Positions 1 through 7,693 of a DNA stretch of 8,805 nucleotides are shown here, in pieces. A program made the translations under genes and the position numbers. The stretch is taken from assembly GCA_913046175.1 (NCBI GenBank), contig CAJWSN010000051.1:1-8805 (forward strand), in the 5' to 3' direction. The notes beneath the pieces are model-generated. The model saw only the letters and a list, made by a program, of their open reading frames with translations. It did no database searches and was not told the origin of the DNA. Each line of letters begins with the position of its first letter. Position 1 is the stretch's first letter. The stretch is from an uncultured Opitutia bacterium (GTDB taxonomy: Bacteria > Verrucomicrobiota > Verrucomicrobiia > Opitutales > JABJCN01).

Positions 1-1
1 T

Positions 2-394
2 GTTGAGTCTGTCAGCCATATAAATGCACAAGAATTTGCAGTACGTGCAGGTTGGCTCCTTGGAATGCGTGCGCAATTGCCCGACCTGGAGCATTTTCAA
101 TCGGCAACAGGTCCCACCTCGACATTTGGAGACATTCTTCTTGAATCCTCAACCGGGACTGTTCCTGTTGCAGGTGGCAGGCCAGGGCCGCATGGCTTTA
201 TCCATCTTTGGGGGAATGTGAGCGAATGGCTGGCAGCTTCAAAAGTTGATTCTTCGGGCAAGGCTTCCCACGTGGGTGGACATTTCCTTGATACACAGGA
301 GGGTCTGTTTCGAGAACCAGTTCGGGCACTCAATGTCAACGACCGCAGCCGACTCATCGGGTTTCGGGTTGTAATAAAAGCCCCAGTCAAGTGA
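2..394 (+). CDS. FGE-sulfatase (SUMF1/PvdO) domain protein, C-terminal part
   Basis: The frame is open from the window edge to TGA at 392-394, giving 130 residues of a protein whose start lies outside. The fold signature is visible in order: an LPDLEHFQSATG segment standing where the family has its LPTEAEWEYA box, then GFIHLWGNVSEWL (the family's GLYDMxGNVWEW), then VGGHF in place of RGGSW, and finally SRLIGFRVV, the usual closing strand. Family members either oxidise a sulfatase cysteine to formylglycine or have other or unknown roles, many being secreted or fused to other domains. The visible part has no cysteine at all, whereas true formylglycine-generating enzymes carry two active-site cysteines in this C-terminal region, so sulfatase activation is unlikely. 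The next gene starts inside its stop codon, which suggests co-translation. The domain call is firm; the function is open. Confidence 0.82.
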   Translation, partial: VESVSHINAQEFAVRAGWLLGMRAQLPDLEHFQSATGPTSTFGDILLESSTGTVPVAGGRPGPHGFIHLWGNVSEWLAASKVDSSGKASHVGGHFLDTQEGLFREPVRALNVNDRSRLIGFRVVIKAPVK

Positions 395-543
395 AGACAC
401 CTACCGACTCCCAGACCGGGGACCATCCGTCCTCCTCCCCGAATCCAAAGGCCAGAAGGATAATCCTGTTGGTCTATATTCTGACAGCGATTGGCATGCT
501 GTTGCCGGTCCTGTTATTTTGGTTTTTTGGGATTCAGAGGTAG
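391..543 (+). CDS. Small single-pass membrane protein (50 residues)
   Basis: A GTG start overlaps the stop of the preceding FGE-domain gene as GTGA, the classic layout for translational coupling; there is no clear Shine-Dalgarno site, as coupling would allow. The product has a polar, Pro/Ser-rich N-terminus (residues 3-19), a basic KARR cluster at 20-23, and one hydrophobic helix at about 24-48 ending in a Phe/Trp-rich stretch, then Gln-Arg and TAG. The basic cluster before the helix predicts an N-in, C-out topology. Its last 30 bases also encode the C-terminus of the AsmA-like gene on the other strand. I do not recognise a family. Evidence for it being real is the start overlap and the well-formed helix; it may serve as an anchor or partner for the FGE-domain protein. 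It could still be a chance frame. Confidence 0.55.
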   Translation: MKTPTDSQTGDHPSSSPNPKARRIILLVYILTAIGMLLPVLLFWFFGIQR

Positions 544-3246
544 TGTCCCCTCCGGGGGCAGGAAGGGTGGGGGATTGTCCTTTTTTCTTGAGGGATTGAG
601 AAGGGAGGAGGGATCGGCCATTGATTTCCATGTGGGCTTGTCAATCGTTCCACCCAAGTGCATTTCCAAAATTTTGGCCAGCGGCAGGCCAAAGGGTAGA
701 AAGTGAACCTTGAAGTTTATTCCCCGATTCCGCAGGTTGAGGTTTCCGGTGGCATCCAGTTTTGATGTGGGGCCCCGGATTTCCAGAGGCTCGGGTCCAA
801 ATATCACAAACTCCTTCTCCAGCTTAAACTTGGCCTCCATCCGGTCAAACCGGTAGGAAATAAGGGGGAGGGCCAGATTCTGCAACTGCTTGAACAGCAA
901 TCCAAGCATATTGATCTTGGCAAGAGTGGGATCGTTCAGGGTGAATCCGCCTGATCCCATGAAGCTCTTGAGGTTTCCGTAGTTGCCTGTTGCGTGCAGA
1001 TAAAAGTTGTCGAAGATGGCTTTCTTGTCGGATGGAGCAGGGGGGGTGAAGGAAAACTTTGGATTGCGGGCAATGGATTGCAGGGCCAGGTCCTTGTCCA
1101 TGTTTTTCAGTTTGAGATCAAATTCCAAAGGAGGTTCCCCTGATTGGTTTTTATGTTTCAACCAACCAATGGCCTGACCTCCAGCGAACCCGAAACGCAC
1201 CGGATGAACGTCAATGTTTTGGCCTTTCTTGCGAAGTTCCAGTTCCAGGGATTCCATGGGAATAGACAAAAATGTCAGTTCCTCAATTTGGCTGCTGACC
1301 TGATATTGATCCTCGACCGGGTATCCCAGGTAATCCAGGGAACCTTTTCCATATACCACGCCTTCTGCATCAACCTTTGCGGGTTCATTTGTGCTGAAGT
1401 CCTTGAGTACTTTCTTCACTCGCGCGCCAAAGAGCTTGCCAAGAGTCTTTAAGTCAAATTCCCCTTTGAGTGCGAAGGTGCGCGAGGTAACGCGATTGAA
1501 ATCGGTTGGGTGCAAAACCCAGGCAATATTGCCTTTCGCTTCACCTGCAGGAAGCTTTGCTTCAATATTGAAGATTTCCGTATATTTTGGGATGCAGCGA
1601 AGTTGACAGCTGAAATTCTGGACAGGGACTTCCTTGAAGTCCATGGATACTGCCTTAAGTGCGCCAAATATGTTTCCGCGGGAAAGGTCGCGCCAGCGAC
1701 CGGAAACATCAATGTTGGCCTGCATTGGCATTCCGGGAAAGTTGAATTTCTGCCAGATATCATCCCACCAGGAATGGAACCATGGGCTGAGTTGTTTTGG
1801 GAAGAGATTTCCGTCCAAAAGAAACCGGTAGTCACCTGTTTTCAAATCCTGCCTGAATGAACCGGTTATCCTGCCTGGCTTTAGTTCCACATCTATCTTC
1901 GGCATGTGAACCTTGCCTGGTGTAATGGTTCCGTTTGCGCGAAGTGAGGCAATTTGAACCCCAACCATTTCCAGTTGTTTTGTACGAATGTTAAAGTCTC
2001 CTTGTGCCAATGCCCATCCCTCCTTATATTGCGCATCGAGTTCGCCGGTTAAAGGGGCATGAAAGCTTACCGCCTCCATGCTTTCCCGCGTGATCAAAAT
2101 TTCTTGACGTTCAATCAGGGCCTGAAGCATCTGAATGTCCTCCGGTTGGATCTCGAAACGGTTTCGCAGGCTGGCGGTTTTGGTTTTCAGGTTGGCGACC
2201 CCGGAAAGTTCAGCATGGCTGTGTCGGAATCCAAGTGAACCCTTCACTTCAACATGATTGATGTCCTCCATTCGAAGCTGTCCAATGAACCGCCCCACCA
2301 GTTCATCTTTCCAGTGGATGTTTTCGCTGCTGGCCCGAACCTCTAGTGGGAAAAGTGATGGGGTGGTTTCAGTGGAGGGTGTTGGTAGTTGGAAGAAGAG
2401 ACTCGTGACCCTTAGGTTTTGACGTATGAGCGCATTGTCCAGTTTACCGAGTACCGGTGCCGTGAAGAGAAAATGGCCTGCTTCCAACTGGAACTCCGTT
2501 TGCAGGTTTATGCGGTCACTATCCATTAGCCCTGGAAGTTGTAGGGCGTTGGAAGTTAACAAGGCCTTGACCCTGCCATCCCGACCAGACTGGAAGGTGA
2601 CAACTGGTGATTCAAGTTTTTCAAGCCAGGGTTTGGTCCGAAGCAGTTTGACCAGTGTTTCTGTGAGCTTCTTGTGGAGAGTGTGCCCAGGTTCTCTTCC
2701 TGTAGGGATGATCAGGCTTGGACCATCGCGGAACACCCCGCTGATACGGGCGTTGTGGAGTGCAAGGGAAAAGTCCCGCAAGGCCCAGTCCTTTCCATGT
2801 GGCGTCAATGTGCAGGTGACGTTTTGCAGGAGGGTTTCCTGGGTACCACTGGGGGAGTAAATTGCGGGGCAGTTAAGTGTGCCGCCGTGGATTTCCAGTT
2901 TGGAAATATGTAGTTTTCCGCCGATAAGGGAAACAGGATTCAAATATATTTTTACATCGCCGAGAGTTGTCAGATTCCCTGTTTGGTCTTTTAATTTAAG
3001 CTTGAGCCTTGTTGCCCGAAGACTGTTCCAAGACAGGAACTCCACGCTACCCAGGCTGAAATCAAATCCCTGTCTCCCGGCTTCCCTGTGCAGACCTTCC
3101 TCCAACCAGTCCTCAATAATCCATGGATTGAATTGAACGAACAGATAGACTCCCTGGGAAATTAACATCAATACCAATATCAGGTTCAGGCTCAGGACAA
3201 TGAACCGTGACCTTGTGGCATGTTTTAATACTTTTAAGCCAAGCAA
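514..3246 (-). CDS. AsmA-like membrane-anchored envelope protein (910 residues)
   Basis: This is the last gene of the minus-strand cluster. Residues 15-37 form one N-terminal membrane helix after a basic start (KHATRSR), leaving about 870 residues outside the cytoplasm. The bulk alternates short beta-strand-like segments with little helix, as in the AsmA/YhdP/TamB superfamily. The segment at about 779-873 is the most telling: FDRMEAKFKLEKEFV, then EPLEIRGPTSKLDATGNLNL, then GGTIDKPTW, the pattern of the AsmA C-terminal domain (strands defining a layer, then a GTLxxPxW close). A Pro/Lys-rich tail follows. Relatives bridge inner and outer membrane and are linked to phospholipid transport or outer-membrane assembly. 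The TTG start is supported by AGGAG nine bases upstream and by placing the helix at the N-terminus. It lies 33 bases after the DUF4340 gene, so they are probably co-transcribed. Superfamily membership is likely; the exact subfamily is not resolved. Confidence 0.8.
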   Translation of the reverse strand: MLGLKVLKHATRSRFIVLSLNLILVLMLISQGVYLFVQFNPWIIEDWLEEGLHREAGRQGFDFSLGSVEFLSWNSLRATRLKLKLKDQTGNLTTLGDVKIYLNPVSLIGGKLHISKLEIHGGTLNCPAIYSPSGTQETLLQNVTCTLTPHGKDWALRDFSLALHNARISGVFRDGPSLIIPTGREPGHTLHKKLTETLVKLLRTKPWLEKLESPVVTFQSGRDGRVKALLTSNALQLPGLMDSDRINLQTEFQLEAGHFLFTAPVLGKLDNALIRQNLRVTSLFFQLPTPSTETTPSLFPLEVRASSENIHWKDELVGRFIGQLRMEDINHVEVKGSLGFRHSHAELSGVANLKTKTASLRNRFEIQPEDIQMLQALIERQEILITRESMEAVSFHAPLTGELDAQYKEGWALAQGDFNIRTKQLEMVGVQIASLRANGTITPGKVHMPKIDVELKPGRITGSFRQDLKTGDYRFLLDGNLFPKQLSPWFHSWWDDIWQKFNFPGMPMQANIDVSGRWRDLSRGNIFGALKAVSMDFKEVPVQNFSCQLRCIPKYTEIFNIEAKLPAGEAKGNIAWVLHPTDFNRVTSRTFALKGEFDLKTLGKLFGARVKKVLKDFSTNEPAKVDAEGVVYGKGSLDYLGYPVEDQYQVSSQIEELTFLSIPMESLELELRKKGQNIDVHPVRFGFAGGQAIGWLKHKNQSGEPPLEFDLKLKNMDKDLALQSIARNPKFSFTPPAPSDKKAIFDNFYLHATGNYGNLKSFMGSGGFTLNDPTLAKINMLGLLFKQLQNLALPLISYRFDRMEAKFKLEKEFVIFGPEPLEIRGPTSKLDATGNLNLRNRGINFKVHFLPFGLPLAKILEMHLGGTIDKPTWKSMADPSSLLNPSRKKDNPPPFLPPEGTLPLNPKKPK

Positions 3247-3255
3247 AGCAGTGAA

Positions 3256-3260
3256 CTCCT
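3256..3260 (-). promoter_or_regulatory. Shine-Dalgarno site deciding a TTG start
   Basis: AGGAG on the minus strand sits nine bases before the TTG at 3246-3244. No ATG or GTG exists in frame before the membrane helix, so this site fixes TTG as the start of the AsmA-like gene. It lies within the 33-base spacer after the DUF4340 stop codon. Confidence 0.6.
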
Positions 3261-3279
3261 GGGTATGGCAGGTTGTGGC

Positions 3280-5271
3280 TTAGTCCGATGAGGGCGGGGT
3301 GGGGCTGTTTGTGGGAGGTTTTTGCTCCGACTTTAAGGAGGACTCATCTTTGGGTGGCGGGCGGTAATCCTCCGGGAGTTTTTTTTGGGGGGTGGTTCGC
3401 TGTAACAGGTCAATTGTCTCCTGTCTAAGGGTGAATGCCGTCCCGTTTGCTGCATTTCCAGCACCTTGTTGGTTTCCTGCGATGCGCTCGGTGAGCAGGA
3501 GGGCCATTTTCATCTCCGCAGGTTCATTTCCCTCAGGGAGCAAATAGGTTGCCTCAAGAAGGTATCGCCATGCCATCTGTCCATCGGGCCCCTCAAAGAA
3601 CTTATCCTGAAAACCTTGTTCCATGAAATCCTTTGCACGCAAATCCCGGACATGGTTACCCAGTTCAAGGAGCAACGTCTCCCTGGCCTTTAAAATTTCC
3701 TTCTCATCCGGGTCTTGTTTCTGGATAGGGGCAGGTGTCTCCGGGGCGGGCGAAGGGGATTCTTTGTTTTCGGCCCAAGAATGTTCAAGGAGAATGGTTT
3801 TTGCTGGAAGGCTGGATAGCTTTACATCCCTGACCATGGCCTCTTTGGGCACGGGGTTGGCTGTGAAGATTGTTCGGTTTCGAAAGTGGAGGGGGTGGGC
3901 GTGAATCTGACCGGCTAACCGGGGGTCAACCTCGTATACAAAGGGAACAGTCGCCAGTTTAACATAGAGGGCTTGTTCTTTTTCAGCTTGTCCCACATGG
4001 AGAATGATCGGTTCCTTGTCCTCACCACTCTTCAGGGTGATGGTCTGCAGGGGTGACTCAAGCCCCAATCGGTTAAGATCCTCCAGGGAAGGGGCATCAT
4101 GTGGAAAACTAATGGCCTTCAGGCTGGACAAGAGATTCAAGAGTTGATCCACGATCGGATTCTCAGCGGGGAGCCAATGGGCCTCGCCCACCTTCTGAAC
4201 CTGCCAGTCTCCGCCCTCAAGCTTTTGAAGATGAGCCGTGCGGTCATTATTTTTGACCTGAATACCGGAGATGCTTGTCGCCTTGAATGTAAGGAAACGT
4301 TTTTGTCGAAAATAAGTTTGAGCATTCCTCAGATTCAGAAAGGACTCCGATGACACCGTGAAAAAGGAGGTCTGGTAGGCATCCAGCCGGGCATAAAAAT
4401 AAGGTTTATCCTGCTCCAGCGGCTGGCCCAACTCAAGGGTCTGCCCATAACTGGAGCCATGGAGGGTAATCCGGATGATGGGCTTGAGGAGCGCCTCCTC
4501 CGCCTCCTTTTTATCCTTTCCATCCAGGAAACTTAGGACCTTCACCCCCTGAAGTCTGTTTATGCTGTTATTGACAAGGGTTGTGTCTGCCCGTGCCTTG
4601 ATTGGAGCCTCAAGGTTCCATTCCTGCGCGGTTTTCTCTAGACGAATGTTGGTCAGGTTTCCGGAGTCATTGATCTGCAGGCTGAACGAATCCACTTCAA
4701 TCACTGGAATGGTGAAGACCTCCTGGCTTTGCCAAAACGCGAGATCTTGCAGCAGGGTTTCTCCCAGTTGTTTGCTGACTGCATAGATATTCCTTCTGGA
4801 AGGTCCGAGCATAAAGATTTTACCGCCCATTTCTGCGACTTCACCGAAGGCAACAATTTGACGGTCCTCACCCCAACCGAGGGTTAATTCCAGTCGTGGA
4901 ACCTCCAGGCCATAGTCCTCGAGGGATTTGCCTGCCTTAAGGATGCTATCTACAGTAAAACTATAATCCCGGGGCAGAAATTGAACCTGATTGAGAATCT
5001 GGTTCACGAAAAAGAAGTTGGCCGGCCAAACCATGGGCTTTTTGATCTGCCATTGACCATCGGCCTTTTTAACCACCACTCTTTCCTGGCCTTCTTTTAG
5101 TGCCGGCCCCCTAAGCTCCAGGCGGTCTACGGCAAGGATTTCTGGCCTGAAGAGCCCGATATTTTCAGCATTCCCTGCATTTATACGGGAGTTCTTCTTT
5201 TCAAGGTATATGATCAGGGCGAACAGAATCGCGCAGGAAACGAGCAGGAACAAAGTAACGCGATATCGCAT
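3280..5271 (-). CDS. DUF4340 protein with three internal repeats (663 residues)
   Basis: An N-terminal helix (about 5-23, after MRYR) anchors the protein; the rest is probably extracytoplasmic. DUF4340 proteins accompany GldF/GldG-type ABC modules, and their role is unknown. Three repeats of about 140 residues can be read. Each opens with a Trp box (DGQWQIKKP at 71, QEWNLEAP at 216, GGDWQVQK at 353) followed by a helix such as VNQILNQVQFL. Each continues with an LGLExPxxxxTL-like strand (117, 257, 396) and closes with a Y/F-xV segment and an Arg/Phe stretch (NIYAV 161, SFFTV 302, FVYEV 444). After about residue 500 comes a Pro-rich linker, a charged helical domain (520-600), and a Pro/Ser-rich tail ending in SSD. 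This extension is not part of the repeats. ATG was chosen because it puts the helix at the terminus; no Shine-Dalgarno site is evident. It lies 49 bases after the GldG-like gene. Confidence 0.9.
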   Translation of the reverse strand: MRYRVTLFLLVSCAILFALIIYLEKKNSRINAGNAENIGLFRPEILAVDRLELRGPALKEGQERVVVKKADGQWQIKKPMVWPANFFFVNQILNQVQFLPRDYSFTVDSILKAGKSLEDYGLEVPRLELTLGWGEDRQIVAFGEVAEMGGKIFMLGPSRRNIYAVSKQLGETLLQDLAFWQSQEVFTIPVIEVDSFSLQINDSGNLTNIRLEKTAQEWNLEAPIKARADTTLVNNSINRLQGVKVLSFLDGKDKKEAEEALLKPIIRITLHGSSYGQTLELGQPLEQDKPYFYARLDAYQTSFFTVSSESFLNLRNAQTYFRQKRFLTFKATSISGIQVKNNDRTAHLQKLEGGDWQVQKVGEAHWLPAENPIVDQLLNLLSSLKAISFPHDAPSLEDLNRLGLESPLQTITLKSGEDKEPIILHVGQAEKEQALYVKLATVPFVYEVDPRLAGQIHAHPLHFRNRTIFTANPVPKEAMVRDVKLSSLPAKTILLEHSWAENKESPSPAPETPAPIQKQDPDEKEILKARETLLLELGNHVRDLRAKDFMEQGFQDKFFEGPDGQMAWRYLLEATYLLPEGNEPAEMKMALLLTERIAGNQQGAGNAANGTAFTLRQETIDLLQRTTPQKKLPEDYRPPPKDESSLKSEQKPPTNSPTPPSSD

Positions 5272-5320
5272 GGCTATCAGTCTTGGACTTTACAATCAAA
5301 TATCGGGTTCAATATTACTG

Positions 5321-6811
5321 TCAATGTCGTCGGGACCAAATGCAGATTCCACCAAGCACAAGGATTCCAAGAGGCAACAGCAGCAGTCTGCCACGCAGAC
5401 TGCTGAATTCTTCCGCGTCCAGTGTCAGTTCATATTCCTTCAGGGGTCGGGGCGGGATATTGAGTGAAGTGTAACGGTCGAGGTTCCAAAAAACGGAGTT
5501 GTGCAGGAGTTCCCGGTTGCCTCTTCGATTAAACCAAGCGTTGGAAATCCAGTTGCTGTCTCCAAACACGGTAAGTCTTCCTCCTGCAATGTTGATCCCT
5601 TGTTGCCCAATTTGCCTTTCTGCAACAGCGGCAATGCTGATTGGGCCTGGAATATCCCTTGGCCCAGGCAGACTCTTCTCCAATTTTCGGTAGTCTGTTT
5701 CCGCCCAGCTTTGTTCCTTGGTCCTTAAGATTGAGGTAACGCGCAGACTTTCATCCAGGGGCGCGCCAAGGTCAGCTTGAACGGGTCGACAGGCACCCAT
5801 CAGCACAGGAATATGGCTTGCCCCAATTGTTCTTGTGATTTGGTGGTTGGCAAATTCCCGGATCAAAGTGGCTCCGCTCTGTGCCGCCTGTCTGTCTGCG
5901 GAGGGTTCCATGACAAGCTTGTCTTGAACATCGATGCCCCAGTCCCGGAACAGGTCCTCCAGCCCATGCTTGAAATAAGGGTCCAGGCAAACAAGGACCC
6001 GTCCATTTCTTTTTCGCAGATAGTCCTTCAGCAGGATCACCTCGTTCTCAGAAAACTCCGATTGAGGGGATGCAATGATGACCAGCCTTGCGTCAGCAGG
6101 GACCTTTCGCGCCAGGAGGAGGTTGAGTGGCTCTAGTTCAATGTTGCGCTTCATTAGGAATGCGCTGGCTTCTGTCATGCCCCGTTCGGGGTCAGCTGAG
6201 TCGAGGAGCAACTCTCCGTGTCCATCCAGAATATATACCTTGTCCTTTTCCTTGCGGGTCACGTGGAGAATCGCAGAGGTGAACAGTTCTTCTCCTCGAA
6301 AGCCAACAAGCACACCAGATCTCTCCTGAAGGGCTCGCAAGTGGGATGCCGGTATCAGGCGTTTGCGCTCACCGCTTGTTATTAGGATGCTGTCGCCTTG
6401 TTGGATATTATATTCCATGGCCAGCTCTCGAGCACGCTCACGTTGCCTGAACACATCCACGTACTCCACGATGATCCTTGCTGTGCCTTGTCGATTCCCG
6501 TGATATGCATATTCCCTAAGAATTTTCTCCACCTCCAGTCGGGTTTGGATTTCCTCATCGGTGTCATTGGGCTTTGCCAAAAGTGTCACGATGATGCGGA
6601 CAGGATTTTCCGGGTCTATTTTCTCGATGTAGGCCCGGGTTTCCAGGGAGAGGGAATGTTCATTGGACCGAGTGAGGTCAGTGCGTGTATAAAATCGAGC
6701 AGCGAGGTAGTTCATTCCAAGCAAAATTGCCAGGAGAAGAAGCACCTGTAAAAAGGCGTTGGAGGATTCCAGACGGCGAATTTTACGAAAATCCCCCTGT
6801 TCAGTGCTCAT
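5321..6811 (-). CDS. GldG-like ABC transporter auxiliary protein
   Basis: The 496 residues match the ABC_transp_aux/GldG layout: a short basic cytoplasmic start, a membrane helix at about 19-38, a large extracytoplasmic domain, and a second helix at about 474-491 ending in RRH. Recognisable stretches are LTRSNEHSLS (46-55), VYILDGHGE (192-200, the family's hallmark), RLVIIASPQSEFSENE (242-257), RVLVCLDPY (271-279) and GRLTVFGDSNWISNAWF (411-427), followed by GNRELLHNSVFWN. In Bacteroidota, GldG acts with GldF and GldA in gliding or secretion. Outside that phylum the same set occurs without gliding and its substrate is unknown, so no gliding role is claimed here. The ATG overlaps the permease stop as ATGA, and GGAAGG lies seven bases upstream (6819-6824). 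The tight coupling implies equal-stoichiometry partners. Confidence 0.92.
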   Translation of the reverse strand: MSTEQGDFRKIRRLESSNAFLQVLLLLAILLGMNYLAARFYTRTDLTRSNEHSLSLETRAYIEKIDPENPVRIIVTLLAKPNDTDEEIQTRLEVEKILREYAYHGNRQGTARIIVEYVDVFRQRERARELAMEYNIQQGDSILITSGERKRLIPASHLRALQERSGVLVGFRGEELFTSAILHVTRKEKDKVYILDGHGELLLDSADPERGMTEASAFLMKRNIELEPLNLLLARKVPADARLVIIASPQSEFSENEVILLKDYLRKRNGRVLVCLDPYFKHGLEDLFRDWGIDVQDKLVMEPSADRQAAQSGATLIREFANHQITRTIGASHIPVLMGACRPVQADLGAPLDESLRVTSILRTKEQSWAETDYRKLEKSLPGPRDIPGPISIAAVAERQIGQQGINIAGGRLTVFGDSNWISNAWFNRRGNRELLHNSVFWNLDRYTSLNIPPRPLKEYELTLDAEEFSSLRGRLLLLPLGILVLGGICIWSRRH

Positions 6812-7569
6812 CGTGTAGCCTTCCGTTCCACGATTACCACTGCAAGCCCCAGGAGCACGATGGCATTCGAAAAATAGAGGACAAACGGGCGGGTATCCAG
6901 GATACCCCGGCTGAAGTCCTCCAATTGCCTAAATGTTCTTACATATTCCACAAGCGGCTGCCATCTCTCCGGCATTGTCTCGGGCAGGCCCGAGTATGTA
7001 AAAAGAATCTGTTCTCCGAGGATCACGATGAAAAGAACAGCAAAACACAGCATTGCGGCCACCAATTGGCTGCGTGTCAGGCTGCTGGCAAAAATGCCCG
7101 CCGCAACATAGGTGGTGCCACTGACTGCAACAAACATAAAGCCACCGATAAGTGGAGACAGTTCCATAAATGAAAAAGTTGCGCTTCCTTCAGGAACCTG
7201 CAGGGCGGCAAGGATAGGATAACCAAGCGACAACAACCAGAAAATGAGAAACAAAATGTAGGCTGCGGCAAATTTTCCTGCAACGATGGCCAGGGGGGTT
7301 GTTGGCGTGGTCAAAATGCTTTCCAGGGTGCCAAGGCGTCGTTCCTCAGCAATGCTCCGCATCGTTAGGAGGGGCACCATAAAAAGCACCGGCAACCAGA
7401 ACATCTGGAAGAAGGAGGAAACCGGAAGGTCATCGCTGGGCATTTCCTTGAGGACCTGCCAGAAAACCATCCACATCAGCAACAGGAACAGAAAGCCGGC
7501 CACATAAGTTGCCGGGCTGATGAGGAGCACGAAAATTTCCTGTCGCAGGATGGCTCTAAAACTTCTCAT
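6808..7569 (-). CDS. ABC-2 type permease, GldF-like
   Basis: The 253 residues form a six-helix ABC-2 membrane domain, with helices at about 13-36, 54-70, 97-119, 137-160, 167-188 and 229-246. The cytoplasmic loop after helix 2 carries the family signature PLLTMRSIAEERRLGTLE (66-83) followed by TTPTTP, the region expected to contact the ATPase. Near the end, FRQLEDFSRGILDTRP (213-228) is the conserved GldF/NosY-type motif before the last helix. Length is normal for the family. ATG is preceded by a GGGAGGGG block (7581-7588) about 11 bases away. The gene lies 124 bases downstream of the ATPase gene and overlaps the GldG-like start by four bases. With a full-length ATPase it would form the transport core; direction is presumably export. 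Confidence 0.93.
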   Translation of the reverse strand: MRSFRAILRQEIFVLLISPATYVAGFLFLLLMWMVFWQVLKEMPSDDLPVSSFFQMFWLPVLFMVPLLTMRSIAEERRLGTLESILTTPTTPLAIVAGKFAAAYILFLIFWLLSLGYPILAALQVPEGSATFSFMELSPLIGGFMFVAVSGTTYVAAGIFASSLTRSQLVAAMLCFAVLFIVILGEQILFTYSGLPETMPERWQPLVEYVRTFRQLEDFSRGILDTRPFVLYFSNAIVLLGLAVVIVERKATR

Positions 7570-7693
7570 GCTTTCTTAACCCCCTCCCGGTATGAAGCGA
7601 AATAATTGCTAGTTTGCCATATGCAACGGTGAAAGCCTCTGAACGCGCATGGCAGTCTTTGTTGGGATCCTGAAAATCTAACCAATGAGATTG

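Noticed and set aside
395..513. Terminator for the minus-strand cluster downstream of its last stop
   Set aside because: An ACAGC/GCTGT stem exists near 483-502, but no T run follows it on the minus strand.
547..586. Possible plus-strand terminator: CCCC-TCC-GGGG or a longer C/G-rich stem followed by six T
   Set aside because: The short stem is over 20 bases from the T run, and the longer pairing is weak with several bases before the Ts. It also lies in the coding region of the AsmA-like gene.
6685..7173. Plus-strand open frame of 162 codons opposite the permease/GldG-like junction
   Set aside because: It is opposite two well-supported genes with family motifs and gives a low-complexity, motif-free product.
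7570..7693. Promoter or small gene in the 124-base gap between ATPase and permease
   Set aside because: Only a weak TTGCAT box and a short TTGC/GCAA inverted repeat are visible, with no convincing -10 partner. No small frame has a good start signal.
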